64,000 nt of DNA from Mixophyes australis (taxonomy: Eukaryota; Chordata; Amphibia; Anura; Limnodynastidae), in assembly GCA_036250195.1 (NCBI GenBank), contig JAVHZZ010000005.1:70758505-70822504 (forward strand). The letters run 5' to 3'. The position numbers and the translations under genes were made by a program. Of the stretch, positions 46,085-57,427 are shown one piece after another (the first letter of the stretch is position 1; each line of letters opens with the position of its first letter). The notes below the pieces were generated by a model that saw only the letters and a program-made list of their open reading frames with translations, did no database searches and had not been told where the DNA came from.

Positions 46085-46642
46085 GGCTAGGTACATACTG
46101 GAGGTTTTTCAGTCAATTATCGGGCCAAATACCCAATAAACGATCGGTTAGCCAGATATCATATTAGTGTGTATACTTACACAATGAATGAGAGTCATTC
46201 CAAAGTACCAATAGTTATTTCATTTGATTGCTCGCTCTGTTTAAACATCTTGTTCCGATGTTGCAGCCTTCCGGAGCTGCAGTGTGTATGCACTCACACG
46301 ATTGTCGGCCAAAAGACAGAGAAGTGTTGTTAAATGTAGAGCGTGCTGTAGGTGGATTCATTTGTCTGTTCATTCTGAGAATATTTAGTTTCAGAATCAC
46401 AGAAGCTAACGTAATTTATAATGACATTGTGGAAAAGTCAAAGTTTATTTAGTTCTAAAAAATGTAGAGAGTGCTGTAGGTGGAATAATTCATCCGCTCA
46501 TTCTGTAACTAAATATTTTGTTTCAGAATCACAGAAGTTAACAAAATTTATAATGACCTTGTGCAAAAGTCAAAGTATATGTTGTGTGTAAAATCATTAG
46601 TGATAACAATTGGTGGAAAGATTTTGCAGTATGTACCTAGTC
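46085..46642. mobile_element. TTAA-class MITE, copy 2, 558 bp, inside L2
   Basis: The left end GGCTAGGTACATACTGG and inverted right end GACTAGGTACATACTGC are flanked by TTAA (46081-46084) and TTAG (46643-46646), a one-base-decayed duplication. Same family as 34268-34686. The interior contains a partial direct duplication of about 120 bp (GTAGAGCGTGCTGTAGGTGG at about 46337 and GTAGAGAGTGCTGTAGGTGG at about 46463). Confidence 0.85.
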
Positions 46643-46662
46643 TTAGTGTCCATGCATCTGGT

Positions 46663-46878
46663 CAGGCCCGGCGCTCCCATTAGGCAAGGTTAGGCATTTG
46701 CCTAGGGCGCCGGGTTTTGGAGGGCGCCTTAGAAATAAAATTACTTTAAAGCTGTGCGGCGACCGCTGACCATACCGTTCACGGCCACCGCACAGCTTCC
46801 GATAAATCCACGGGGAGGGGGGAAGGCGCCGATTTTGACAGTGCGCCTAGGGCGCCAAGGACCCTAGCACCGGCCCTG
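46663..46878. mobile_element. Short hAT MITE, copy 2, 216 bp, inside L2
   Basis: Ends CAGGCCCGGCGCTCCCATTA and CCTAGCACCGGCCCTG match copy 1 at 25.2 kb. The flanks CATCTGGT (46655-46662) and CATCTGCT (46879-46886) form an 8 bp duplication with one change. It lacks the long hairpin of copy 1. Confidence 0.9.
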
Positions 46879-47520
46879 CATCTGCTACATTCTCACCTCC
46901 ACTCCCACTATCTGTAGGGGCCACACAAGGCTCTGTTCTTAGTATTCTGCTTTTCTCATTGTAAACCTCTTCTCTTAAGCCTCCATTACTACATCTATGC
47001 AGATGACAAACAAATCTACCTCTCCCATTCTGTACTATCTCATGTTAACAACTGTCTCTCTGCTATCTCCACATGGATGTTACCTAAAGCTCAACATGAC
47101 CAAAACAAAGCTTATCTTCTTACCTCCTCCCAGAATAACCACCTAATCTCAAATCTCCATCATTGTCAAAACACTATAATTTCCTTAGTTTGCCAAGCCC
47201 GCTGCCTTGATGTCATACTTTACTCCGGCCTCTGCTTTATTTCTCACATCCAGTCTTTATTCCAGTCTTGTCACCTCCTCCTTAGAAATATTGTCATAAT
47301 ACGCACTTTTCTTATACAAGATTCTACCAAAATTCTTAGCCACTCTCTCATCATCTCAACCTTGGTTACTTGATTACTGCAACCTCCTCCTATCTGGCAT
47401 TCCCCTAATCCATCTATCCATCTTAAATTCTGCAGCAAGACTTTTCCTCTCTCACTGCATCACATCTGTTTTGGTACATTAGTACCATTCGTCTATGTAA
47501 ATACATTACCTATACTCAGG

Positions 47521-49079
47521 GGAGGGATGGAAAATTTTATCCCAGGTGTAGGACTTGATTCAACAACCTATTAGAAACATTTTAAAGGAAAAAAAATGCA
47601 GATGGCCCAGTGACCCAGCCCAAGGTAGCCCACTATGGGACTGACTAGGGGGGGTCGTTACCCCCCTTCCCTCCGAGCCCAGCCTGCCTATACTGCATTT
47701 TCTCTTTTTAATGACTTTTCTGTTGTTACATTTCTTTATGGAAGTGCACATAATGCTATATTTATATGTAACTTCAAATAACATCATTTAACTTCATTTA
47801 GATATTCATATGTAACTTCAAATAACATCATGTAACTTCATTTAGATATTCATATGCAACTTCACATGACTCTATATTTATATATTAAAATTGCATTAGT
47901 AAGTTCAGATCTTAATCTGCCACACCATATTATTTATTTTTTTCATTCACTTGTTTTAATGTCATTAATATCTATATTGATATGGTTTGGTCTTATTTTT
48001 AACTTCCTGCTAGAACTGACAGTGGTAAGTGAAACTTCCAAGTGCCAACTAATGCTTTAGTGCTGAGATGACATGAATGACAAACATATCTGTTATCTCA
48101 ATCTCAAAGTTTAACATCATAAAGCATAACTCAGTAAGCTCAGGGCATTTCGATAGTAAAGAAAAAAAAGTTCACATAATTTATTCTAAGTTAATTTGAG
48201 ATTATTGTGATTATTGATTTATATCCACTGAATAATCTTATGAACTATAAATAGCAAAATATATAGCAATAAATTGTTGAGACATTTCTTTGTAGCATCT
48301 TCTATTTAATGTTTAATTTTGTGAAGTACTGAAAGTGTCACTAATCAAAGCTTTAAAAAAAGAAGATCAGCATATTAAAATTTGATTAGCTCTTTACTTG
48401 GTTCATGGAAATGAGATATTAATCAATGCATGAAGCTTAGCAGAACCACAGCATACCACTTAGACATAGCACCTGCACATCATGAGTGGATGAGGTAATA
48501 ATTAAAATCAAACAAGTTAAAACTCTTTGATTAACAGCAAACACGTGTAATCAAGATCTTTATGTTTCAGAGACTTCTCAGAAATAACCGTGAGGAGTGT
48601 TTCAAGTAAATCTGTAACTTTTATCTGACATTTTCGTTCATTTGGATTTAGTCATTGCACAAAATATGAAATTGTGTGATCAAATAAAATGTTTCAATAA
48701 ATAATAATACAAGATACCAGTTTCCATTTCAATGTAATTTTCATTTGTTAGACTATTAGTGTCAGGAACTATATGTTAAGTTCCTAACCTGCAGAAATTA
48801 TACAAAACCTAATGAAATACCTAGAAAGCTGCTCTCACACGGGTCGATCCTGCTGCTTTATGTGAGTGACGGGTAACTGCATCAATGTGGTAAATATAGG
48901 TGGCCAAATTGAACAATATCGGAATGTTTCACCCTCAAGTCAAGTAGCTAGATCAATTCCTGCATGACTGGGGCCTGTTAGTTAAGTCAAAAGCTGAATG
49001 TGCACACATGCCAATAGCAAACAACTGTAGTCATCTTTTTGCTGCACTTGTCACCTTGCCTGAAGATGATCCAATCCAA
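47521..49079. other. Mostly AT-rich unrecognised DNA
   Basis: Contains the short tandem repeat at 47764 and a GGGGGG/CCCCCC mini-hairpin near 47650. Otherwise nothing recognised. Confidence 0.4.
47764..47870. repeat. 44 bp tandem repeat, 2.4 copies
   Basis: ATGTAACTTCAAATAACATC starts at 47766 and again at 47810, and a third partial copy (ATGCAACTTCACATGAC) starts at 47854. Confidence 0.9.
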
Positions 49080-52000
49080 CCTCAAACCTAGAAAGCCAAA
49101 TAGGTTTTTCTTTTCTAGGTCAACACACACAAAATATTCCCCTTAGTAGCCTCTTGAAAATCAACTAAAAAGAATGCCAATATCCTTAAAAAAACTTCTG
49201 GAAGCTATATCCCGACTCGTACCATGCTTGCAACCACTCAGCTAAAAAGCGAGGGGTCTCGATCTTATTTGCATGTCACCTCACATTTTAACTTGACACT
49301 TTTCTCTCGCCTACAAAGATGGACGTTATCTCAATTTGTTAGGTAAGCAAAACAACAAGCTCTGTACACTAGTAACGTTTATGCCCCTAACAAATGCCAA
49401 CACCATTTCTTCGCTAAGCTAGATGCCCTACTGACCCAATTTAGACAGGGGGATCTTATTGTAGCGGAAGACTTTGATACTGTTCTGAACACCGCTATGG
49501 ACCGTTCTGCCACTGCGGCCGCTGTTCCGATTTCAGTGGACCCACAATCCACTAAATGCCTCCTCAGTCTCATGAAGTCCCAGCTTCTCTACGACTCTTG
49601 GAGAGTGAATAGCTGTCTACACGCGACTAGCCATGACCTGGCCCTAAACCTCCAGGCGGTCCGGATCCACCCATTGACCTGGTCTAATAATTCCCCCTTT
49701 ACAATTGATATCTCTGGCCTCCAAACCCGACCCCGACAAAAGACCTGGCATCTTAATGACTCCCTTCTTCACAATGGGAAAACAGTATCTCAGATTAAGA
49801 CAAGACTGGAAGACTACTTTGCGCTAAATGATCTTCCAGGAGTCTCCAAATCCACACTATGGACAGCACACAAAGTGGTCCTGAGGGGTCGCCTGGTCAG
49901 CATGGCCTCCAGGCTGAGAAAAGAATACCTCGCTCAACATAAAGCGGCCCCCAAACCCTACAAGCCTGACAGCCCTCTGTGAAACTAGAGCCAAGTTAAA
50001 CCTCCTCCTCTCTAAACAAGCGGCCAAACGTCTTAAATGGCTCTGTCAGACTTTTATGAAAAAGGAGACAAAACTGATAAACTTCTTGCATCATGTCTAC
50101 TTGCAGCTAGAACCCATAGAAATATTATAGCTATCCGTAATTCCCATAGCCAGCTAACCCACGACCCAGCCGATATTAGAACAGTATTTCAACATTATTA
50201 CACCGCCCTTTATAACCTCTTGGCTTCTACTACTGCTCTAACACTGAGAGCTCCATCTGCTCTGATCGCTGACTTTCTTGCTAAAGCCAGGTTACCTAAA
50301 TTTTCCCACCAAGCTCTCACACTTCTCAATGAATATATCTTGATAGACCAGATCCATCCAACCATCAAAGGACAAAAAATGGTAAATCCCCAGGTCCCGA
50401 CGGCTTCACGGCCGCATACTACAAGAAATAATCTGACTTACTGGTCCCTCACCTCAAATCGCTGTATAACAACACCCTCCAAAGCAACTCCCTCCCATCG
50501 GAAATGCTTGAAGCCAAAATCATAGTTATCCCTAAAGATGATAAAGATCCACTTCACTGTTCTAGCTATAGACCAGTCTCCGTCCTAAATCTTGATTTGA
50601 AAATCTATGCTAAAATCCTAGCAAACAGTCCTCTCCTCTCAGTTCCATTATGACCAAATAGGGTTTATCCTGGGACGCCAGGCGAGGGACAATGCATTTG
50701 ATAGGATCTCCTGGGACTTTATGAAGGCAGCTTTTGAATCCTTCGGCTTCACTGGCCATTTCCTCACTGTCGTCCTAGCATTATACACCACCCCTACTGC
50801 TAAAGTCTTGATTAATGGTACTCCCTCAGAAACAATCACCATTCGAAATGAAACACAACAAGGTTGCCCCCTTTCCCCTCTGATATTTGCTCTAATTATC
50901 GAACCCCTGGCTTCTCGAATTAGATCTAATCCTAGCATACAAGGGGTCAAAGTGGGTAATACAAATTCCAAGATCTCACTCTTTGCAGATGATATACTCC
51001 TGTCGCTTACCGAACCAGGGATCGCCTACCCAACCTGTATGGCATCCTCCAGAACTACATTGATGTTTCGGGACATAAGATAAACTACACCAAATCAGAG
51101 GCCATGTTGCTTCTCATTTCCCCTCAGGATACCGATCTCCTTCGGTCTAACTTTAATTTCAAATGGCAGAGCAGGAAGATCAAGTACCTGGGTGTTTTCC
51201 TCACATCTCGTTATGATCTCCTCTTTCGTGAGAACCTCCTACCTCTCATTTCCAGGACGCAATCCGATCTGACCTCCTTAAACCGCCTTAATATCTCATG
51301 GCTGTGCAGGATCATAGCTGTCAAAATGAATATTCTCCCCAAATGGCTATACCTTTTCAAAACCGTTCCTGTGGCTGTCCCCACTTCCTTCCTTTCCAAC
51401 ATCCAGAAGGCCTTCATCCGCTTTATCTGGAATCATAGACCTCCAAGAATCACAGCCAATATCCTCTTGGCTGAGACTGCAACACACCGTAACTGGACTC
51501 GTGCAAGCTATCGCTTGCAGATCACCAACTTCAAACCCTCTTACAAATCCTCAGTCCCTTTGAATTCTTCCAAATTAACCATTTCTTGTGATCCCTACTG
51601 CCAACCTATCTTCTTAGGGATCTCACCCCCTTTGAATCTCTTTGTAGACGACACCCTTGGACAAGGGCATGATTTCTCAAATATATAGCATTCTTCTCAC
51701 TTTTGCCCTTCCGACTCCAAATCCTCATGAGAAGGAATGGGAAAAGGACCTTGGTCCTCCCCCTGATGAGGAGGCCTGAGAGGACATGAGACTGGGGATA
51801 GCTAAATGCTCTATATCAACTAAACTCAAGGTAACCTCCTGCAAAATGTATTACTGTTGGTATTACATCCCAACAAGACTTCATAGAATGTTTCCCTCTT
51901 CCTCGCCCTACCGTTGGCGGAGCTGTGGCCAGAGGGGTACGATGCTTCATATTTGGTGGACTTGCCCGATGATCACCCACTTCTGGGACTCAGTCCATAG

Positions 52001-52560
52001 TTTCTTAAATTCCCTGTTTGAAGCCCCCATCCCGAATATCCCTGGGTATTCCTTTTGTGTTAACCTCCCCAAGACCTGGACAAATTCTCCAGGAAACTAA
52101 TTGCCCACATCCTAACAGCAGCCAAATCACTCATAGCCCTTAATTGGAAAAATACCTCACCCCCATCCCTTGTGACCCTCAAAAAGCAGATCTGGCATGT
52201 GGCAGCCATGAATGAGATGATGTACTACCTCCATGGTAGAGGCCACGTTTCAACCAAGTTTGGGCTCCATGGCTAAGCACAGAGAACGCCTTTCTCCCTC
52301 AACATGCAGCTTCCTCCAATCTGACCCATGTGCGATGACTGTAGCTCCTCCGGACATGCACCCCTCCCTCTGCTCTTGGCTCGCTACACACTAATTATCC
52401 TCTGTATACTCGCATTGCTTAATTTCGTGCCCCCTCCACTCAACCCCCATCCCACCCTCAATCCCTTTTGTTTCTGCACCCTACTTTTAATATCACTTTC
52501 TAAACTGTAAAAAGCAGTCAAAATAATATTACAGATTACACATTTTTATACCACTCCATT
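49080..52560 (+). mobile_element. L1/Tx1-type LINE, 5' truncated, plus strand
   Basis: Starts within the endonuclease region and runs through a nearly complete ORF2 to a short pyrimidine-rich 3' region. No ORF1 or leader precedes it. It has higher GC content and clearer frames than its flanks. No clean A-tail or target duplication was found. Confidence 0.85.
49140..52276 (+). pseudogene. L1/Tx1 ORF2 pseudogene, plus strand
   Basis: Endonuclease part: KKRGVSILFACHLTF (about 49240, canonical KKxGVAIL), then DGRYLNLL. A frame from 49497 gives MDRSATAAAVPISVD and so on to 49982. RT part: HYYTALYNLLAS (about 50190), VIPKDDKDPLHCSSYRPVSV (about 50522), DLKIYAKILAN, YDQIGFILGRQARDN (about 50648), WDFMKAAFESFGFTGHFL, TQQGCPLSPLIFALIIEPLA (about 50860) and the catalytic FADD at 50982-50993. 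The C-terminal part has LNISWLCRIIAVKMNILPKW (about 51280), a Cys/His knuckle CGQRGTMLHIWWTC (about 51918-51965), and the end KKQIWHVAAMNEMMYYLHGR. Frames break at least six times (for example near 49982, 50390 and 51050), so it is inactive despite an intact active-site box. Confidence 0.9.
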
Positions 52561-53149
52561 GTCTTTGCCTCAAACAATATCTGCTATAACCCACATGGTA
52601 GGGACTAAATGTCTTCCTGCTTTTTCCACAAAGAAAGTATGGAGACTTCCATGTCCACAAAGGCAGGATCCTGGACCAGTTTGACAGAATTAGTGACTCC
52701 ACGTCAGCACTGTCTTGAAGAGAGACCCCCTCTGCCCTGTGTATGTAGATTTTTAAATACCTCTCATGTTTTCACTTATTACAACCTCCCCCAGTCCTTA
52801 GTTCACTTGCAGGCATCCTGCAGTGTGTGGCTCCAGCATGTCTGCTAAGACATAAAATGCATATATACATGGTTAACCTACTACAATCTAAGCAATATGA
52901 AACACAGTTTGGCTAAACCCTTAGTTGCAAGGTTTTTCCTCCACTGAATAAATATACTACTTAGTTCAGAATGCTATCTAACCCAGTATGAATATACTGT
53001 CTAGTACTATTATAAATGCAATGCATTAACAACAACCAGTAGCCTCTAGTTCGTGTACAGTCTATTAAAGATTGAAATTGAAGAAATTGATCATCAAACT
53101 ATGCTAGCTGACTAATCCTTAGGTTTTGGATTCCATAAGTACCTCCCTC
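52561..53149. other. Unrecognised DNA
   Basis: No family seen. Confidence 0.4.
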
Positions 53150-53485
53150 CCATGGAGATCCAGCGCCATTGCTCACACAGAAGCAGGGGTAACAGTTTTC
53201 TTGTCACTCCATTCTCCAGTGACGTTGCTCAATGCCATTGCTCCCACAGAAACAGGTGGGGTATCAGTGTTCTTGTCACTTGACAAAAATTGACTGGAAA
53301 TTAATGTCATTAATAATAATGTAGGTACGAAAACAGAGCCAAATTATGGGATTTTATCAAAAAAATAGACATTTTAGAAAAACAATAGGGATCCAAATCC
53401 AAAACACGCAAAGGTGGTTTTGCCAAAACATGAAGTTAATCCAGATCCAAAACCAAAACACTGGGGTCAAGGAACATCTCTAATA
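53150..53485 (-). repeat. Satellite-associated repeat unit, minus orientation
   Basis: On the minus strand it starts TAGAGATGTTCCTTGACCCC, continues with GTTTTGGTTTTGGATCTGG and related GTTTTGGATTTGGATCC text, and ends in two 69 bp tandem copies (GCCATTGCTC at 53165 and 53234). This resembles a repeat common in frogs from general knowledge. Its layout (TAGxGATG start, GGATC-rich body, tandem tail) parallels the module at 61.95 kb. Confidence 0.55.
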
Positions 53486-53489
53486 TATA

Positions 53490-53490
53490 C

Positions 53491-53532
<42 letters not shown>

Positions 53533-53550
53533 ACATATATATATAAAAAA
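53490..53550. repeat. (TA)n microsatellite
   Basis: TA/ACATATA dinucleotide run bordering the following Penelope-terminus-like sequence. Confidence 0.93.
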
Positions 53551-53554
53551 CAAA

Positions 53555-54535
53555 AGTAGAAGCGCCACACATAGTGTATTAAAAAAATAAATAAAAAATA
53601 AAGTTCTCAGTGAAACAGCAAGTTAATTAGCGTCGTACCAAAGAACAAATAATAAACAGCTTATCTGTAATTGAAATTCCAGACTTCTGTATGATAGAGA
53701 TCCTCTGATGCACAATCTTTATAACTCCTGATATTGAAAAGGCTTCTGATTCGGTCCGTGTATTTCTGACTATCATCCAGCTAACGATCATCCGCTAACT
53801 GGAAAAGGAAACTACAAGACCCATCATCCTTTTCAGCGACAGCAGTTGCTGTTGTCGCTGAAATACTTGGGCACTTGCAAATAAGTGCTAAATCAAAGGA
53901 GCTGCCTGCTGTATAAAATTGTATGTTTTATTATATTTACATTGTATATGGTGTATTTGTATTTATACTGGGTTTGAATTGTCACCACTTCGGTGGTATA
54001 TACTAAAAACACTAAGCGCCTTCTGCTTATTATATTCTCTGACATATATATATATTGACATATATATATATAGGGAATTCGTTTTGCACGCTGTTCCAGA
54101 CTGGTGCATCAGTGTGGTTTTACTGGCTAACTTTGCCCTGCATGCTGTTTCATCTTTGCACGAGAGACTGGACAGATAAGCTGTTTTATATTATGTTTTA
54201 TGTACGAGCATATTATACTTAAGCTGCAGTTGAGGCTACATTGCCTCTTTTTGTATTCAAATTTTCTATTATATTTCACTTGTTGTGATGGTATTACACT
54301 ATATTGGCTTCTTTCTGAGTTTTAGCCAATTCGAAGTGGTGCTATTATTCTGGGAGAAGACCCTGCTGGAGACAGGACGTTACATTACAGTGGTCCGTTA
54401 CAGACCACATTCATGTGAAGGTCTATGAGCACTTATTCAAGGCTATTTGAATTTGAATTTCTGGTACGGGAATTGCACATTTGTGGACTATCCCAAAGAT
54501 GTTATACATTTAATGCACTATGTTGGCGCCCCTTT

Positions 54536-54540
<5 letters not shown>
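53555..54540. repeat. Penelope-terminus-like sequences in inverted arrangement
   Basis: Three related ends are visible. One on the minus strand at 53600-53555 reads ACTATGTGTGGCGCTTCTAC. Plus-strand ends read ACACTAAGCGCCTTCTGC at 54014 and CACTATGTTGGCGCCCC at 54516. ACAGATAAGCTGTTT occurs at 54169 and, inverted, at about 53658. The same terminus (ACACTATGTTTGGCGCTCC) ends the 55.85-56.39 kb block. Such short GGCGC-plus-T-run ends followed by (TA)n are typical of Penelope-like copies in frogs by my recollection; assignment is tentative. Confidence 0.4.
53831..53863. repeat. Hairpin between inverted termini
   Basis: TTTCAGCGACAGCA (53831-53844) pairs with TGTTGTCGCTGAAA (53850-53863): 11 perfect pairs, then one mismatch and two further pairs. 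Confidence 0.8.
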
Positions 54541-54614
<74 letters not shown>

Positions 54615-54645
54615 TATATATATATATTCACATATATATCTAATA
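54536..54645. repeat. (TA)n microsatellite with CACA interruptions
   Basis: About 110 bp of TA repeats between the terminus-like end and the LTR-like start. Confidence 0.95.
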
Positions 54646-54649
54646 TATA

Positions 54650-55640
54650 TGTCACGGGCACTAGGAGTCTTTGCCCAGGATTTCACCAGATGATGATCTT
54701 ACCAGAGTAGTGGGGGTTACACAGTGGTCCTCTGGTAGCAGGGTGACTAGCGGAACATATGACTCAGCAGATGGTGAGAGGATGCAAATAGAAAAGTCAA
54801 TGACTAGCAGCAATCTGGTTAATGACTAGGTAGATATGAACACGAGGATCTTGATGGACGTGAAGAAGTGCAGGAAGGTAACAGGGAAGTCAGTGGTCTG
54901 CGTACAGCAAGTTGTACCACTGCTTATGGTGAAGAGACTTGTCCAGGTGCAGGTAGGTAGCGGCGAAGTCAGTGGTCTGTGTATAGCAAGTTGTACCACT
55001 GCTTATGATGAGAGGACTTGTCCAGGTGCAGGTAGGTAGCGGGGAAGTCAGTGGTCTGCGTATAGCAAGTTGTACCACTGCTTATGGTGAGAAGACTTGT
55101 CCAGGTGTAGGTAGGTAACGGGGAAGTCAGTGGTCTGCGTACAGCAAGTTGTACCACTGCTTGTAGTGAGAAGACTTGTTACTGGTGCAGGTAGGTAACT
55201 GGGAGTCAGTGGTCTGCGTACAGCAAGTTGTACCACTGCTATAGGTGGGGATAGGTACAGGTGTCGATGAGTGGAAATATAGAATGTAGACACTGAGAGC
55301 ACAAGGAACTTGATCCCAAACAATATGCACAAGTCTATGTTGGTGTGGGAGGCGCTGCTTGACAGAGACAAATTCACTACTGGAATCCAGGCTAATAGCA
55401 GAAGGTCAATTAGCATATGTATCTCACGACTGAACAAAGAGGTAAACTTCCCAGCAGATATGTGGAGTAATAACACAGTCTCAGGGAGATAGAGGATTCC
55501 GTGGGTAAGTGGAGAACAGTCCAAGCGGATATGCAGTAAACGAATACAGTCAATAGAAAGTAAGCATACCGCGGTTCAGTTGAGCAGGCTGTCCACGAGA
55601 GGATACAGGAACAGCTGAGCGGCTGCACGCCAGCACGAGT
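54650..55640. mobile_element. LTR-like sequence with internal 79 bp tandem repeat
   Basis: Begins TGTCACGGGCACTAGGAGTC right after the (TA)n tract, a plausible LTR or element start (TG...). Composition is more GC-rich than its flanks. No gag/pol text was found and the right end is uncertain, so this is a weak call. Frames on the minus strand repeat because of the tandem array. Confidence 0.35.
54888..55245. repeat. 79 bp tandem repeat, five copies
   Basis: AGTCAGTGGTCTGCGTAYAG starts at 54888, 54967, 55046, 55125 and 55204, exactly 79 bp apart each time. Copies share AGCAAGTTGTACCACTGC and CCAGGTGCAGGTAGGTA and differ by few bases. The last copy is cut short. Confidence 0.97.
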
Positions 55641-55850
55641 AAAGAAACCACAGGTGAGTGGTAGCGGTAATCAGGGTCTGGGTCAGCACACAGGCAGAGA
55701 ACTTGACACGGGTAGAACAACGATGAGCAATGCAGGAATCACTGGAGATAGCGAACACGAGTAGAACACTGGAGGTAATAGCGGACTGGAAGCCGCAGAT
55801 GATTAGAGCAGGAATCAGCAGGGAACTGAAGACATAGTAGAACACGGGAG
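55641..55850. other. GC-richer unrecognised sequence
   Basis: Probably continues the LTR-like block; no motif identified. Confidence 0.3.
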
Positions 55851-56390
55851 ACTTTTGAGAAAGTCGTTGAGGACGAAACGCGTCAAGGGAGTACTGACTG
55901 ACTGGCTGGTGATTGCAAAGGAGTTTCATTTCCAGAGGAGTCTAGGAACTATTCACGTGGTAATCTCCTATCCTGGTGGAAGGAACTGACATCACCTGTG
56001 GGCCTTAAGGATCTTTGGATGAGTCCTTGTTACAGATAAACTTAACTTAATTTTATATAATGTACGGGCATTTTATTGTCATGAATGGATATGGCATGTC
56101 TTTGGATTAAAATATTTTTTATAGAATGACACTTTTTGCATGTTATGAAAACACTACACTATTATTTGCTATTTCCTATTGAGTCCTAGTATTGGATGGA
56201 CGCAAAAGACTGAGGTTACTTGAGAAAAATCTTGTGGAAGATCAAAGGGATATTATTATCCAGATAAGCGATTTTACCCTCTGTTTCTGGTACAAGACCA
56301 ATTTGGAATATATGGTCACTGTGTTATTAATTGATGTTATCACACTATGTTTGGCGCTCCTTTTTTGTATTTATATATATATATATATAT
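55851..56390 (+). repeat. Penelope-terminus-like block with hammerhead-like motif
   Basis: Starts with a structured motif (55851-55890) and ends ACACTATGTTTGGCGCTCCT, a T-run and (TA)n. The phrase TATATAATGTACGGGCA at about 56055 resembles TATGTTTTATGTACGAGCA at about 54193 in the neighbouring block. Confidence 0.4.
55855..55884 (+). ncRNA. Hammerhead-like motif, degenerate
   Basis: TTGAGAA, A, GTC, loop GTTGAG, GAC, GAAA (55875-55878), CGCGTC. The three-base stem is perfect, and an outer stem CTTTTGA/TCAAGGG is possible. Compared with the hammerhead core CUGANGA...GAAA, the first C and the conserved G are changed, so catalysis is unlikely. Layout matches the motif at 27905, including the extra A. 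Confidence 0.3.
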
Positions 56391-57364
56391 AAATATTAAA
56401 AACCGTATTGAATAAAAAGCATAAAATGCTTTTTAAAGACAGTTCTGGGTATCCCTACATTTAACAGATCAAGGTATAGTTTGTGGGGACTTGGGGATAA
56501 CATAACTAACCCAATTTTTGTGAGTTATAGATATTGCTTAATTATTTTTGAGTGGTGTTATGCTAGATAGTTTTTATGCATAATATTCACCCTACTTTAT
56601 ATAATAATTGTAATACATATTGGACAGTTACTTCTCTGTCTCACACAAATTTTCTTCTTCTTCTCATTCTTTCTACTTGTGATTCTCTAAGCCCCTTTTA
56701 TGTCGTTCAGAACAGATAATATGCACAAGGCAAAATGTATGAAAATCTCTAATGCAGCATCAATTAAATTTGTGCAATTGGTTGGAATCCCAACAGAGCA
56801 AAAACCTAATTTACAGCAATGCAAGAATGAACATTCCGTTTGACCAATAAAGCTGTGTAAATAAAATTCATTGTAGAATATAATAGGACTTATTAATATT
56901 GAGGTAGAGGTAATTAAATGATATGAATGGCAGTGCACAATCCAAAATTAATTACAAATTTATCACAGAGTACAATACTGCTCTAGCACTGATTCTATTT
57001 AGGGATTAAATCCAGGTTTGTCTGTTCTCTATTGGAATTGCAACTCTGATTGGGATGAAATTGGCTGATGCAGTTATATTCAGCATTGGAAATTGTAAAC
57101 TTTTTCTCATTCATATTTCACACATTTCACATGCTCTGCAGAGTAGTGGAGTTATACACGGGGTAGTACCAGTGATGTTACAGTCCGCATAGCTTACGTG
57201 CTATGCATTGCATTATAGTTGTTTGAAATGGAGAGAGGAGCACGTGCTCAATCCCACTTTACTTTTTCATAGAGTTATTGGGAACTGATATTCTCTTTCA
57301 CTGAGCAGAGTGAGCAAAAAGCAGCATGTAGAAGAGCAGGAGGTGGCTGTCCTAGTTATTATGT
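56391..57364. other. AT-rich DNA, nothing recognised
   Basis: Nothing identified. Confidence 0.45.
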
Positions 57365-57427
57365 AGCCCAATTGTAAGCACTACAGAATCTGCGCTATAT
57401 AAATAAATGTTAATTATTATGATGATG
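57365..57427 (+). repeat. SINE/LINE tail fragment
   Basis: CCAATTGTAAGCACTACAGA, GCGCTATATAAATAAATG and an ATTATTATGATGATG tail resemble the V-SINE 3' end. The rest is missing. Confidence 0.55.

Larger units (their letters stand above)
45945..47520 (+). pseudogene. L2-clade LINE RT pseudogene split by two MITEs
   Basis: Before the insertions, LADAFDTVDQPLLLHP (about 45978, canonical LSAAFDTVDHxLLL) covers motif A, then HTFGLCYTDFSWF. After them, ATFSPPLPLSVGATQGSV (about 46886-46935, canonical [11 protein letters not shown]) continues at the expected place. YADD is coded by 46994-47005. LSAISTWMLP-type text follows (about 47055), then LPPPRITT, ARCLDVILYSGLCFISHIQS (47196-47260), RNIVIIRTFLIQDSTKIL, SRLDYCNLLLSGIP-like text and SAARLFLSHCITS (about 47430). 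Several frameshifts. It belongs to the same clade as the copy at 15.5 kb but is a separate insertion. Confidence 0.88.

Noticed and set aside
54888..55245. CRISPR-like repeat-spacer pattern with 79 bp period
   Set aside because: The whole 79 bp unit is conserved, with no variable spacers.
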